From assembly GCF_003403035.1 (NCBI RefSeq), contig NZ_QURN01000017.1:1-64000 (forward strand): DNA of 64,000 nucleotides, read 5' to 3'. Positions 25,260 to 34,460 of this stretch are shown in pieces; the first letter of the stretch is position 1, and the number at the start of each line of letters is the position of its first letter. The position numbers were made by a program, and so were the translations under genes. Under the pieces are notes generated by a model that ran no database searches, was not told where the DNA came from, and was given only the letters and a program-made list of their open reading frames with translations. Source of the DNA: Mesorhizobium denitrificans. Lineage in GTDB: Bacteria > Pseudomonadota > Alphaproteobacteria > Rhizobiales > Rhizobiaceae.

Positions 25260-25587
25260 CCTTTCCGGAGATCTGACCGCGGGCCACTATCTTGCATCGG
25301 GAACCGTCCACACAGGCCGCCGTAACCTGTTCTCGCTGCAACCGGGATGCGAGCACCATATCGGTACGCTGATCAGTGGATCACGTACCCGGCTTCAACG
25401 GTTCGATGAAGACTGCGACAAGATTGTCCGTGGTCTCGCGATGCTCGACACCAATGATGAAATGCTGGCAGCGTTGACCGCACTGGAGGCCTTGCCCGTT
25501 AACAAGTCCTGGTCTGACGCAGAGGTCGCAGCTCGAGACCTCGCACGCGCCGTGATCGCGCGGGTCGAGCGACGCATTTACCGGTAA
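25252..25587 (+). CDS. Hypothetical protein
   Basis: 111 residues from the ATG at 25252 that overlaps the previous stop. The C-terminal helices (NDEMLAALTALEALPVNKSW) resemble the C-terminal helices of the preceding protein, so the two may interact. No recognised family. Confidence 0.55.
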   Translation: MTDLSGDLTAGHYLASGTVHTGRRNLFSLQPGCEHHIGTLISGSRTRLQRFDEDCDKIVRGLAMLDTNDEMLAALTALEALPVNKSWSDAEVAARDLARAVIARVERRIYR

Positions 25588-25638
25588 ATCCCATTCTTTC
25601 GATCCACGCTGACGGAGCAAACCCGAAGGTCGAAGACC

Positions 25639-26049
25639 ATGGAGACAATCGAAATGGACCCTGAACAGTGGGACCGACTGAAGGCTGCAATCGGCGATGT
25701 TCTCTATGGAAAGTTGGTCGTGAGAACTGGGCACGGCCCTTTCGACGGTGGTTGCGTCATCGTCGCCCGAGCCTTGCAAAGGGCAGTTGGCGGTGAGCTC
25801 GTCGTCTTGACGGGAGCATGCGGTCATGCCGAACACGCTGCCCTGTTTCTCAACGATATGCTCATCGACTTCGACGGCCCCCTTGAACCGCCTGCGTTCA
25901 TCCATCGTTTCAATGCCAACGAGTCCGCATCGGCTTTCGAGTTCCGCCCGATCACGAGTAACGACCTCACCGAGGCATGCGTTGATGCTGAACTCGAGGA
26001 AAGTTTTGCCGCACTGATTGTCGCGTCGCTCGCTAGGCTCAGCAGATAG
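25639..26049 (+). CDS. Hypothetical protein, possible Cys-His hydrolase fold
   Basis: 136 residues. GPFDGGCVIVARALQRAVGG (about 34-53) has a Cys at the start of a helix, followed by VVLTGACGHAEHAALFLNDM with a conserved-looking His and LIDFDGP with an Asp. This Cys, His, Asp order on a helix-strand-strand frame is that of papain-like or transglutaminase-like enzymes. This is inference from pattern only, and the protein is short for a complete enzyme. No family name is assigned. Confidence 0.5.
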   Translation: METIEMDPEQWDRLKAAIGDVLYGKLVVRTGHGPFDGGCVIVARALQRAVGGELVVLTGACGHAEHAALFLNDMLIDFDGPLEPPAFIHRFNANESASAFEFRPITSNDLTEACVDAELEESFAALIVASLARLSR

Positions 26050-26216
26050 CTGGCAAGCCTCCAAAGCTCTTCGGCCTCCTGTCTGCGAACAGCGTCAGCG
26101 ACCCATTCACATGGCATCCGCCTACGACGGATTCGGCCCGCGTTGCGACCAATCCAGGTCCCGACCGCGGTTGTCGAACTGGCGTCTTCAACACTGTTCA
26201 AAGGAGGAACAGCAAC

Positions 26217-26432
26217 ATGTCCACGTTACAGAGAACCCACCTCATCACGATACGCCTGCGGGTCGACAAACCGATCACCGCCAACCAAGCGCGTTTTGCC
26301 GCCTGGAACGCTATCCACGACCTCGATCTCTATGGTGCCGGAACGGCGGTAGAGCCGTGGGCGAAGGGCAAAGTCCTCGTGTCACTCCGCCCGCCAAGAA
26401 AACCAGACCATACCAAAAACAAGCCAAGCTGA
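26217..26432 (+). CDS. Hypothetical small protein
   Basis: 71 residues after an AAGGAGGAAC ribosome site. One alpha-beta unit (HLITIRLRVDKPITANQARF, then AAWNAIHDLDLYGAG) and a basic Pro-rich tail. No family recognised. Confidence 0.55.
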   Translation: MSTLQRTHLITIRLRVDKPITANQARFAAWNAIHDLDLYGAGTAVEPWAKGKVLVSLRPPRKPDHTKNKPS

Positions 26433-26476
26433 TCGCCGAGCGTCCTCTCGCGCTCGATCCTGAAGGAGCGACAATC

Positions 26477-26692
26477 ATGAAAAACAACATACCGGATATC
26501 CCACAATCGTTGTGGTGCTCACCTGCGTTTGGTTCCCTTCAGACCAGCCCGATCTGTTCGGCCGCTCGCGCTGATCACAGCGGCGTAGATCGAAACCGCC
26601 TTTCTTTCCATTTTCCGAAAGCAACTCGCCCACGCCTGCCTTCGCAAGCTGATCGCGTGCAAACCGAGGAAGTCCCCTATGTTCGAAACTAA
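26477..26692 (+). CDS. Possible small protein
   Basis: 71 codons following a good GAAGGAG site at about 26462-26468. The product (MKNNIPDIPQSLWCSPAFG and so on) has low complexity of structure, many Ser, Pro and Arg, and its end overlaps the start of the next gene. The ribosome site supports it; the amino-acid composition argues that only the first codons may be translated. Confidence 0.3.
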   Translation: MKNNIPDIPQSLWCSPAFGSLQTSPICSAARADHSGVDRNRLSFHFPKATRPRLPSQADRVQTEEVPYVRN

Positions 26693-27002
26693 CAGCCTCG
26701 ATCCAATGCGACTTGGCCGTCTGAATGCGGCTCTCGACAAACAATATCGTTTCAACGGGAAGGTTCGATCAATACGGGACCACATTGTAGAACTTGCGAA
26801 GGACGGTCCGCTTGATCTGTCCGAAAGCGACGGAATGATCGACTACTCGCGGAGCCATTTCAATCGAATGTCCTCCCAAAAGGAACAGGACGCTTATATC
26901 GCTCGCCTAAAGGCCAAGCGGTACTTCTATGTGAACGGATGGGTGGTCCCCAAACTGGTCTACGATGCCATCCAACGCAGAACCGAACAGCCTGCCATCT
27001 AG
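26679..27002 (+). CDS. Hypothetical protein
   Basis: 107 residues, mostly helical and charged, with a start (MFETNSLDPMRLGRLNAALD) after GAGGAA. The middle, IRDHIVELAKDGPLDLSESD, and the C-terminal VNGWVVPKLVYDAIQRRTEQ look well formed. No family recognised. Confidence 0.55.
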   Translation: MFETNSLDPMRLGRLNAALDKQYRFNGKVRSIRDHIVELAKDGPLDLSESDGMIDYSRSHFNRMSSQKEQDAYIARLKAKRYFYVNGWVVPKLVYDAIQRRTEQPAI

Positions 27003-27302
27003 ACCTGATCTCGACGGAAAAGAAGGCTCCGGCTGCACGTCGTCGCGCCACCGATCTCTCTTTCGCGACCGCCACGATAGGCGTCGCCTAATGAGAACTT
27101 CAGAACGCGATCGGTTCATTCGATAGACGACCACACCGCGACTGGTCTCTTCCACGAACCAGAATATCAGCAATGGCAGCACGACGCGATCGGCCAAGGA
27201 CGCGACGCGCGACCCTCTATGGATCCCGCGTGCACAGATACGCAAGCGGCAACTCCTTGCCCTCATAGATCGCGTCGACAGCAATACCAAGGCCGGAACG
27301 CA
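27003..27302. other. Intergenic stretch without a supported gene
   Basis: 300 bases with no convincing frame, hairpin or repeat. The sequence resembles neighbouring coding sequence in composition, so it may be a decayed gene. Confidence 0.4.
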
Positions 27303-27395
27303 ATGAAGGCTAACCCCGGCAACCAGCCTCAGGCCAAACCTGACGAAATCAACAATCCAGTCCGGCTGCCTGGAGCTGTGAGGAGGATCACATGA
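27303..27395 (+). CDS. Possible leader peptide coupled to the 27392 gene
   Basis: 30 codons from ATG at 27303; its TGA overlaps the ATG of the following gene (ATGA). The product begins MKANPGNQPQAKPDEINNP. The upstream region lacks a strong ribosome site, but the coupled stop-start argues for translation. Confidence 0.3.
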   Translation: MKANPGNQPQAKPDEINNPVRLPGAVRRIT

Positions 27396-27577
27396 CATAC
27401 GTGACCAAAGAACAGCGCAAAGCTATCCATCACAAATGGAACCAGGACAACCAGGGACTGTCGTATCGTTCCTTCCGCAAACTCGCCGTTCCCGTCTTTG
27501 CCGGCGATGGAGCCATTGCCGTACCATGGTGCGGAATGTGGCTGTGCGTGGAGACCGATGGCTACACGCACAGCTGA
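27392..27577 (+). CDS. Hypothetical small protein
   Basis: 61 residues after GAGGAGG. Helical basic start (TKEQRKAIHHKWNQDNQGLS) then a hydrophobic GDGAIAVPWCGMWLCVE stretch. No family recognised; converges with the SyrB-like gene. Confidence 0.5.
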   Translation: MTYVTKEQRKAIHHKWNQDNQGLSYRSFRKLAVPVFAGDGAIAVPWCGMWLCVETDGYTHS

Positions 27578-27638
27578 CAGGCTGCTGATGCAATTCTACG
27601 CCTGTCGCTTCGCCCCTGCCGATAAAGACGATGACTAT

Positions 27639-28307
27639 TCAAATGCCGAGCTTGCGTTTCAGTTCGGCATTCTCCTTACGCAGATGCTCTGCCAGGCGCT
27701 TCTTCAGTTCCTTGTTCTCTGCCTCAAGCGCGACCAAATCCTTCAGGTCGTCGCTCTCCTCCCCGGGTGGTGCCGCTTTCACCCAATGATAGTAGGTCTG
27801 TTCCGAGATCTTCACCTCTGCCACGGCGCTCCTCACGCTCGATCCGCCCGCGATCAACTTTCTGATCTGCGCAATCTTTTCCGCACGCTCTTTCCCCGAA
27901 TAGGTTCTGCGCTTGCCTGGAGCCACTACGGGCTCGGACTCAACAGCCTTGGATACCGCTTTGGGGGTCCGCTTCACAGGTTCTGGTTTTGCCTTCTTCA
28001 CCCGAGGCGTTTTCGCCCTCGATTTGGGCGCCTCCACGGCTACAGGAGTTTGCACGTCGACCTTCGCTAGTCCTGCTTCCTGAGGATTGGCCATGGACTG
28101 TTCTCCCTCTGGTATTTGCTCTTCAACAACATCCGTGGATGGTGCGACGGAGTCAACAGACTGCATATTGTGCAGTTCTCCAGCCTCGGCCGCTACTTCG
28201 GCAACCGCTCGCGATAGATCAACGCCGCTCCAGATCGAGCGTGCCCTGTCCTGAAATCCACGCTTGCGTTTGACTTCGACTATCACTGGTCGGGTCTGTG
28301 GTTTCAT
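27639..28307 (-). CDS. SyrB-like regulator
   Basis: About 222 residues from the ATG at 28307. The N-terminal 120 residues are polar, Pro/Ala/Lys-rich and probably disordered. The C-terminal 90 residues match SyrB-like proteins of rhizobia: RRTYSGKERAEKIAQIRKLI, an HTH-like SVRSAVAEVKISEQTYYHWV and a terminal Leu/Glu/Lys coiled coil (LVALEAENKELKKRLAEHLR). SyrB of Sinorhizobium is a repressor of a symbiotic regulator; homologues are common on plasmids. It is the only minus-strand gene in this block. The upstream open-frame extension was rejected because it has no similarity to the family. Confidence 0.72.
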   Translation of the reverse strand: MKPQTRPVIVEVKRKRGFQDRARSIWSGVDLSRAVAEVAAEAGELHNMQSVDSVAPSTDVVEEQIPEGEQSMANPQEAGLAKVDVQTPVAVEAPKSRAKTPRVKKAKPEPVKRTPKAVSKAVESEPVVAPGKRRTYSGKERAEKIAQIRKLIAGGSSVRSAVAEVKISEQTYYHWVKAAPPGEESDDLKDLVALEAENKELKKRLAEHLRKENAELKRKLGI

Positions 28308-28574
28308 AATTCCTTCCTTGACCGGAATGACCTGAAACGTGGCACCTGTATAGCTGGTTACGCGGCCGCCGCCACCACGAACAATAGATCGAAGCGGCTT
28401 TCCAGATTTATTCTGGTGCAGCACCGGCGATCCGACTTGTCGGCAGTTTTGCTTCGCCTCTGGCGAGATGCTCAGTATCCAAGAGATTTCAGCCAGTAAA
28501 GCCAACGAACGTGCGCACTAAAACTAGCCTGCGAGCAGCCACAAGACCGACAGCGGAGCTGATCCAGCGTGTAG

Positions 28575-28668
28575 GTCGCAGAGGGAGAGAGGGGCCCGGA
28601 AGGGGTTCGGCCTGCCGGGTTTAGAGAGCGCCCAGGCGTGCCGCTCCTTTCCCCGCTCTCGACAGGAT
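28575..28668 (+). promoter_or_regulatory. Purine-rich structured leader of the helicase gene
   Basis: GCAGAGGGAGAGAGGGGCCC, then a GGTTCGGCCTGCC stem, GGTTTAGAGAGCGCCC near 28618-28634, GTGCCGCTCC, and a CGCTCTCGACAGGA end close to the ATG. Order, spacing and the GGTT-x-x-GAGAGCGCC word match the leader at 19118-19199. Confidence 0.55.
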
Positions 28669-28673
28669 TTTCC

Positions 28674-31600
28674 ATGAACATCGCTTCTTCGTCGGCCGCC
28701 ATCGACGCCGCCGCGCCGCACGTTTCACCCGGCCGTGCCGACCAGATCTGCCGAGCCGCACAGGATCTCCTCCCACTCCTCGAACGCGGTCATGCCATCG
28801 GTGCTACGGAGCTGCGCGCCAGCATGACCAATGCCTGCGGCGGTAGTGACGCCGAGGGCTTATGGACATGGAAAGACGCCTATGAGGCGACCGAGGCAGC
28901 ACAGATCCTGTTCCTGCGCAAATTTGGCAAGGCGATCGCCGGCGGCCAAAACCTGCCTCACTCTGCACTCGACATGATCATCAAGGTCGCAGCGCTGGTG
29001 CCGACCCACACCCGCCGCTCCCAGGAAAGCCAGTCCCTGCAGCAATTTTCCACGCCGATGCCGCTTGCCTGGATTACCGCGCTTGCTGCCCGGCTCATGG
29101 CCGACGATGTCGTATTGGAGCCGTCCGCGGGCACGGGACTGATGGCGATCTGGGCAGAACTCGCCCGCACCCGGCTCTTTCTCAACGAATACGCGCCGGT
29201 CCGCAACGGCATCCTCACACATCTCTTCGAGCGCGTTACAGTGTCTCGGCATGACGCAGCCCACATTGATGACTACCTGGATCGGTCGATCCGGCCGACG
29301 GTTGTGATCATGAATCCGCCCTTCTCGGCCGGCGTAAATGTCGAGGGTATTGTCACCGACGCTGCATGGCGCCATCTCCAGTCCGCCTTCGCGCGCCTGG
29401 CTCCCGGCGGCCGGCTGGTGACCATCACCGGCTCCAGCCTCTCTCCCGACAATCCGAAATGGCGCGATGGCTTCATGCGCTTGCAGGAGCAGGGCACGGT
29501 GCTGTTCAGCGCGGGTATTTCCGGTTCCTTGTATGCCCGCCATGGCACAACGACGGAAACGTGCCTGACCGTCATCGAAAAGATCCCCGCCGGCGATCCA
29601 AAAAAGCTGATCGCATCGAAGGATATCGCGTCCGACCTTGATACCTTGCTCGATTGGGTGATGGACCTGCCACCACGCTCACCCTCCACGGCGGGAAATT
29701 CCATCGGCGCTCTCTCGAACGGCATCCTGCGCGATGTCGCGGCCAAGATGGCCGCACGAAAGGCTGCCGACCCGATGCGTCCGGCCGCCATAGCGCGACC
29801 GCCCCATCAGTTTCGTACAGCGCAGAACAGGATACGACCGAGGGCCATTGCCTTCACCAATGGCGACGCCGTAGAGCTGGACTACGACCTTCGCGACACA
29901 AAACCCGTATCCACCGTTCCGGCAGCGGATGGTATCTATGAGCCATACCAGCTTCAATCCATCCGTATTCCCGACGCCAAACCGCATCCGGACAAGCTGG
30001 TCGAGTCGATCGCAATGGCCTCTGTTGCGCCGCCGAAGCCAAACTATCGGCCGTATCTGCCAAAACACATTGTCACCAGCGGCGCACTCTCGGATGCACA
30101 GCTCGAAAGCGTCATTTGTGCCGGCGAAGCCCACTCCGGTTATTTGTCCGGCTACTGGAAGGTCGATGCTTCTTTCGACAACCTGACGGCGACCGAGCCG
30201 GACGGGGAAGGCGCTGTTCAATATCGCCGCGGCTGGTATCTCGGCGACGGAACCGGCGCTGGCAAAGGCCGACAGGCCGCCGGAATCATCCTCGATAACT
30301 GGCTGAAGGGCCGGCGACGCCATGTCTGGATCTCCAGATCGGACAAACTGATCGAGGACGCCCAACGCGACTGGAGCGCCCTCGGGCAGGAAAAGCTCCT
30401 TATCACGCCGCTGTCGCGATTCCGGCAGGGAAGGCCGATCCAGCTTGCTGAAGGCATCCTCTTCACGACCTTCGCAACGCTTCGGACGGACGAGCGCGTA
30501 GGCAAGCGGTCCCGCGTCCAACAGATCGTCGACTGGCTCTGCGAAGGCGAGGACGGCGTCGGAATCTCACCCGACGAGTCACGCGCTTTCGACGGGGTCA
30601 TCATCTTCGATGAAGGGCATGCCATGGCCAATGCCGCCGGCGGCAAAACCGATCGCGGCGACAAGGCGGCATCGCAACAGGGCAGGGCGGGCCTGCGCCT
30701 GCAGCGCGCGCTGCCCGATGCGCGTGTCGTCTACGTTTCGGCAACCGGCGCTTCTGAAGTCGAATCCCTTGCCTATGCAGAGCGTCTTGGCCTCTGGGGC
30801 AGTGGCGATTTTCCATTCGCCACGCGCTCGGAATTCGTCGCCGCGATCGAAGACGGCGGCGTTGCCGCCATGGAAATGCTTGCCCGCGATCTGAAGGCGA
30901 TGGGCCTTTATGCCTCACGCTCGCTGTCCTTCGAAGGCGTCGAATACGATATCCTCGAACATGAGCTGACCGAAGAGCAGGTTCGTACCTATGACGCTTA
31001 TGCAGAGGCGTTTCAGGTGATCCATACCCACCTCGATGCGGCGATGGAGGCCGCGGGTATCACCAGCGCGGGCGGCACCCTCAACAAGAACGCCAAGGCA
31101 GCGGCGCGCTCGGCTTTCGAAAGCTCGAAGCAACGCTTCTTCAACCACACTCTCACCAGCATGAAGACCCCAAGCCTGATTGCGACCACGCGTAAAGATC
31201 TCGATGAAGGACATGCCGCGGTCATCCAGATTGTCTCCACAGGCGAAGCAATTACCGAGCGCCGGTTGGCCGAGATCCCGACGGAGGAATGGAACGACAT
31301 CCAGGTCGACGTGACGCCAAGAGAGCTTGTCGCCAACTACCTGATGCATTCGTTCCCGACGCAGCTGTTCGAAGAGTTTTCCGACGATGACGGCAATCTT
31401 TGCTCGCGTCCAGTCTATGACGCAGAAGGCAATCCCGTTATCTGCCGCGAAGCCGAACGCCGGCGTGACGAACTCATGGAACGGCTGGGCAGCCTCCCGG
31501 CGATCCCGACCGCACTCGACCAGATCGTTCAGACCTTTGGGGCGGACCGTATCGCCGAGATCACCGGCCGATCACGCCGCATCGTGCGTCACGACGACGG

Positions 31601-33134
31601 CGGGACGATTGCGCGCTTCGCCGTCGAAAGCCGTCCGGCGAGCGCGAATCTGGACGAGACCCGCGCGTTCATGGATGACGAGAAGCAGATCCTTATCTTT
31701 TCGGAAGCCGGAGGCACCGGACGATCCTACCACGCGGATCTTGGCTGCAAGAACCAGCGCCCACGCCTGCACAACCTTCTCGAGGCGGGCTGGCGCGCCG
31801 ATGTGGCAATCCAGGGCCTTGGTCGCAGCCATCGAACAAACCAGGCACAGCCACCACGCTTCCGCATGCTGGCGACCAACGTCAAGGCGGAACGCCGCTT
31901 TCTGTCCACGATCGCACGCCGCCTCGACACGCTCGGCGCCATCACGCGTGGCCAGCGGCAGACCGGTGGCCAGAACATGTTCCGCTCCGAGGACAATCTC
32001 GAATCTCAATATGCCCGTGATGCGCTCAGGCAGTTCTATGGTGTTCTCTACGCCGGCAAGATCGAAGGCTGCTCTCTGGACCACTTCGAAAGCATCACCG
32101 GACTGTCACTGCTCTCGGAGGAGGGCGGACTGAAGGACGAACTGCCGCCAATCCAAACCTTCCTCAACAGAATGCTGGCACTGACGATCCGTATGCAGAA
32201 CCTCTTGTTCGAAGCGTTCGAGCAATTGCTCGCCGCCCGCATCGAAGGGGCGATCGCGGCCGGAATTTATGACAAGGGACTCGAGACGCTATCGGCCGAC
32301 AGCATGACGGTCAAAGATCGCAAGCTCATACATACCCATCCGGTTACAGGTGCGCAGTCACATCTGCTTACTATCAACCGTATGGATCGCAACAAGCCGA
32401 TGACGCTGGCCGACGTCCGAAGGATTGCAGAGTGCGACCCGCGTGCGAAGTTCATGGCAAACGCCAAATCGCACCGCGCCGCACTGATGATCCCGACTAG
32501 ATCGATCATGCATGAAGACGGAACCGTCGTCCCACGCGTCGCACTGATCCGTCCCATGGATGAGATCCGCTTCGAGGTGAAGCATCTCGCAGAAACGAAT
32601 TGGGAAGAAGCGGACGAACGCGTCTTCGCGACATCGTGGGACGCCGAGGTCGCCTCTGTTCCAGAATTCTCGACCTCGACGATGCATATCGTCTCCGGGC
32701 TGCTTCTGCCGATCTGGAAGTTGCTGCCGCAGGATTTCTGCCGTGTCTATCGCCTGCGAACCGATGCCGGCGAAGGCATTATCGGCCGGCTGATCGCACC
32801 TTCCGGCCTGACCCGGTTGTGCCGAAATTTCGGCATCGACCAGACCGAAGTCGTCAGCGCCCAACAGGCGTGGAATTCGGTGCTCGACGGCACATCCGTC
32901 ATCAGCCTCGCCGGCGATATGACGCTGCGCCGTGTCCGCGTCATGAATGACCATCGCGTCGAATTGATCGGATTCTCCGACGGCATGCGCGACTGGCTGA
33001 AATCCATCGGCCTGTTTTCCGAAATGATCAGCTGGAAGCTTCGCTTCTTCGTGCCGGTCACCGACGACGGCTCGGCAATCCTGAAGAAGCTGATGCATCG
33101 CCATCGCCTGCTCGCCGTCGAAAGCCGGCAGTGA
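28674..33134 (+). CDS. Methyltransferase-like / strawberry-notch helicase fusion
   Basis: About 1486 residues. The N-terminal part is an N6-adenine methyltransferase-like domain: VLEPSAGTGLMAIWAELART (motif I, about residue 145) and VVIMNPPFSAGVN (motif IV NPPF, about 210). It is followed by a strawberry-notch superfamily-2 helicase: P-loop GDGTGAGKGRQAAGIILDNW (about 523), DEGH box VIIFDEGHAMANA (about 643), and the C-terminal SNO helicase segment VAIQGLGRSHRTNQAQPPRF (about 1045). This large gene is typical of rhizobial conjugative plasmids and related phages. Probable roles are remodelling or modifying incoming DNA; target specificity is unknown. A structured leader precedes it and the Toprim gene follows 13 bases after its stop. 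Confidence 0.88.
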   Translation: MNIASSSAAIDAAAPHVSPGRADQICRAAQDLLPLLERGHAIGATELRASMTNACGGSDAEGLWTWKDAYEATEAAQILFLRKFGKAIAGGQNLPHSALDMIIKVAALVPTHTRRSQESQSLQQFSTPMPLAWITALAARLMADDVVLEPSAGTGLMAIWAELARTRLFLNEYAPVRNGILTHLFERVTVSRHDAAHIDDYLDRSIRPTVVIMNPPFSAGVNVEGIVTDAAWRHLQSAFARLAPGGRLVTITGSSLSPDNPKWRDGFMRLQEQGTVLFSAGISGSLYARHGTTTETCLTVIEKIPAGDPKKLIASKDIASDLDTLLDWVMDLPPRSPSTAGNSIGALSNGILRDVAAKMAARKAADPMRPAAIARPPHQFRTAQNRIRPRAIAFTNGDAVELDYDLRDTKPVSTVPAADGIYEPYQLQSIRIPDAKPHPDKLVESIAMASVAPPKPNYRPYLPKHIVTSGALSDAQLESVICAGEAHSGYLSGYWKVDASFDNLTATEPDGEGAVQYRRGWYLGDGTGAGKGRQAAGIILDNWLKGRRRHVWISRSDKLIEDAQRDWSALGQEKLLITPLSRFRQGRPIQLAEGILFTTFATLRTDERVGKRSRVQQIVDWLCEGEDGVGISPDESRAFDGVIIFDEGHAMANAAGGKTDRGDKAASQQGRAGLRLQRALPDARVVYVSATGASEVESLAYAERLGLWGSGDFPFATRSEFVAAIEDGGVAAMEMLARDLKAMGLYASRSLSFEGVEYDILEHELTEEQVRTYDAYAEAFQVIHTHLDAAMEAAGITSAGGTLNKNAKAAARSAFESSKQRFFNHTLTSMKTPSLIATTRKDLDEGHAAVIQIVSTGEAITERRLAEIPTEEWNDIQVDVTPRELVANYLMHSFPTQLFEEFSDDDGNLCSRPVYDAEGNPVICREAERRRDELMERLGSLPAIPTALDQIVQTFGADRIAEITGRSRRIVRHDDGGTIARFAVESRPASANLDETRAFMDDEKQILIFSEAGGTGRSYHADLGCKNQRPRLHNLLEAGWRADVAIQGLGRSHRTNQAQPPRFRMLATNVKAERRFLSTIARRLDTLGAITRGQRQTGGQNMFRSEDNLESQYARDALRQFYGVLYAGKIEGCSLDHFESITGLSLLSEEGGLKDELPPIQTFLNRMLALTIRMQNLLFEAFEQLLAARIEGAIAAGIYDKGLETLSADSMTVKDRKLIHTHPVTGAQSHLLTINRMDRNKPMTLADVRRIAECDPRAKFMANAKSHRAALMIPTRSIMHEDGTVVPRVALIRPMDEIRFEVKHLAETNWEEADERVFATSWDAEVASVPEFSTSTMHIVSGLLLPIWKLLPQDFCRVYRLRTDAGEGIIGRLIAPSGLTRLCRNFGIDQTEVVSAQQAWNSVLDGTSVISLAGDMTLRRVRVMNDHRVELIGFSDGMRDWLKSIGLFSEMISWKLRFFVPVTDDGSAILKKLMHRHRLLAVESRQ

Positions 33135-33147
33135 AGAGGCGTATGCC

Positions 33148-34197
33148 ATGCTGTCCGCCTCGCAACTGGCGGACCGTCTTGCGGAACACGCAGAGGCGGT
33201 CTGCCGCCATTATCTTTCCGCCGGCCACATCGCCGGCAATTACTGGATTGTCGGCGATGTCACCAACAGCAGGGGCCGCTCGCTCTATGTCCACCTGAAA
33301 GGTCCGCGAAAGGGCCGCTGGGCGGATGCGGCCACAGACCAGTTCGGGGATCTGCTCGACCTTGTCCGGGAGTCCTGCAGACTGGTTGAGTTTCGCGATG
33401 TCGCCGACGAGGCGCGCCGCTTCCTCAACGAACCACATCCGGAGCCGGCATCGGGCTCCGACGACAGTCCCCGCTATCAGGCCGAGGGCAGACCCGCGGC
33501 CGAGCGGGCCCGACGTCTGCTGCGCATGACGCAGCCGATCGCCGGCACGCTGGCCGAGCGGTATCTTGTCCAGCGCGCGATCCTGCAGGCCGCTCGACAT
33601 TCGTCGCTGCGGTTCCATCCGTCATGCTACTATCGAGATCTCAGGACTGGCCACACGACCAGCTATCCGGCGCTCATCGCTGCCGTCACCGATGCTGCCG
33701 GCACGATCACCGGCGTCCATCGCACTTACCTTGAATGCTCAGCGCTCGATCCGCGCACCGTCGGCAAGGCCGCGGTTGAAACACCACGCCGCGCGCTGGG
33801 TGGCCTTCTCGGCAACGCCGTGCGCTTCGACTTCCCGTTCGACCGCCCCGTACCGGTCCTGATCGCCGGCGAAGGACTCGAAAGCATGCTGTCGCTAACC
33901 GAGATGCTGCCGGCCATGCCGGCGGTTTCAGCGTTGGCCGCCAATCACCTCGCGGCCTTTCGCCTGGCCGACGGCTGCCAGCGCCTCTACATTGCTGCCG
34001 ACGCCGACGCCGCCGGCCGCCACGGCATTCGAGCCTTGAGTCGACGCGCGCAGGCGCTCGGGATCGTGCCGCTCGTCCTCACGCCCGAACTTGGCGATTT
34101 CAACGAGGATCTCCGCCGGCTGGGAGCCGCACGGCTTCGAGAGCATCTGCGGGTACAGCTCGCCCCGCAAGACGCGCGGGCCTTCCTCTCCTCGTAA
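33148..34197 (+). CDS. Toprim domain protein (primase-like)
   Basis: A 349-residue protein. The N-terminal half contains YWIVGDVTNSRGRSLYVHLK then GRWADAATDQFGDLLDLVRE, as in plasmid DUF7146/primase-type proteins. The C-terminal Toprim domain has the conserved acidic residues in VLIAGEGLESMLSLTE (about 238-253, catalytic Glu) and LYIAADADAAGRHG (about 280-293, DxD). No zinc finger is visible, unlike DnaG. It could prime complementary strand synthesis on transferred single-stranded DNA. It lies immediately downstream of the helicase gene, probably in one operon. Confidence 0.82.
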   Translation: MLSASQLADRLAEHAEAVCRHYLSAGHIAGNYWIVGDVTNSRGRSLYVHLKGPRKGRWADAATDQFGDLLDLVRESCRLVEFRDVADEARRFLNEPHPEPASGSDDSPRYQAEGRPAAERARRLLRMTQPIAGTLAERYLVQRAILQAARHSSLRFHPSCYYRDLRTGHTTSYPALIAAVTDAAGTITGVHRTYLECSALDPRTVGKAAVETPRRALGGLLGNAVRFDFPFDRPVPVLIAGEGLESMLSLTEMLPAMPAVSALAANHLAAFRLADGCQRLYIAADADAAGRHGIRALSRRAQALGIVPLVLTPELGDFNEDLRRLGAARLREHLRVQLAPQDARAFLSS

Positions 34198-34460
34198 TCC
34201 GGTCGCTCCGGCCACGCTTGCTGCCGCTGGGGCGGCGCGGAGAAGGGCGCGGTTGCGGCCAGCTTCCGCCCGCTGCGCCGCGCCCGCGGGCCTGCCGGGA
34301 GGCGATCCTTACCGCGCTGCGGCCGGGGCAGGCAACGGCAAGCCGTCCGGCGCTTCGCTGGGCCGCGGCGCAAGGGCGCCGCGGTGCCGGCCCGACCGCC
34401 TCACGGTGTGGATCGCCGTCAGGCCGCGAGAGGCGCGGCCCAAACAGGACGGAGACCGAC
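34198..34460 (+). promoter_or_regulatory. Very GC-rich leader of the DUF2493 gene
   Basis: 263 bases composed almost entirely of G and C blocks (GGGGCGGCGCGGAGAAGGGC, GCCGCGGTGCCGGCCCG and so on) that can form several stems. The start includes CGGAGAAGGGCGCGGTTGCGG, reminiscent of the purine-rich leaders. It ends with a GGACGGAG ribosome site. Confidence 0.45.

Noticed and set aside
34218-34460. N-terminal extension of the DUF2493 protein
   Set aside because: The upstream codons are Arg/Ala/Pro-rich low-complexity translation of a GC-rich leader, and a ribosome site precedes the ATG at 34461.
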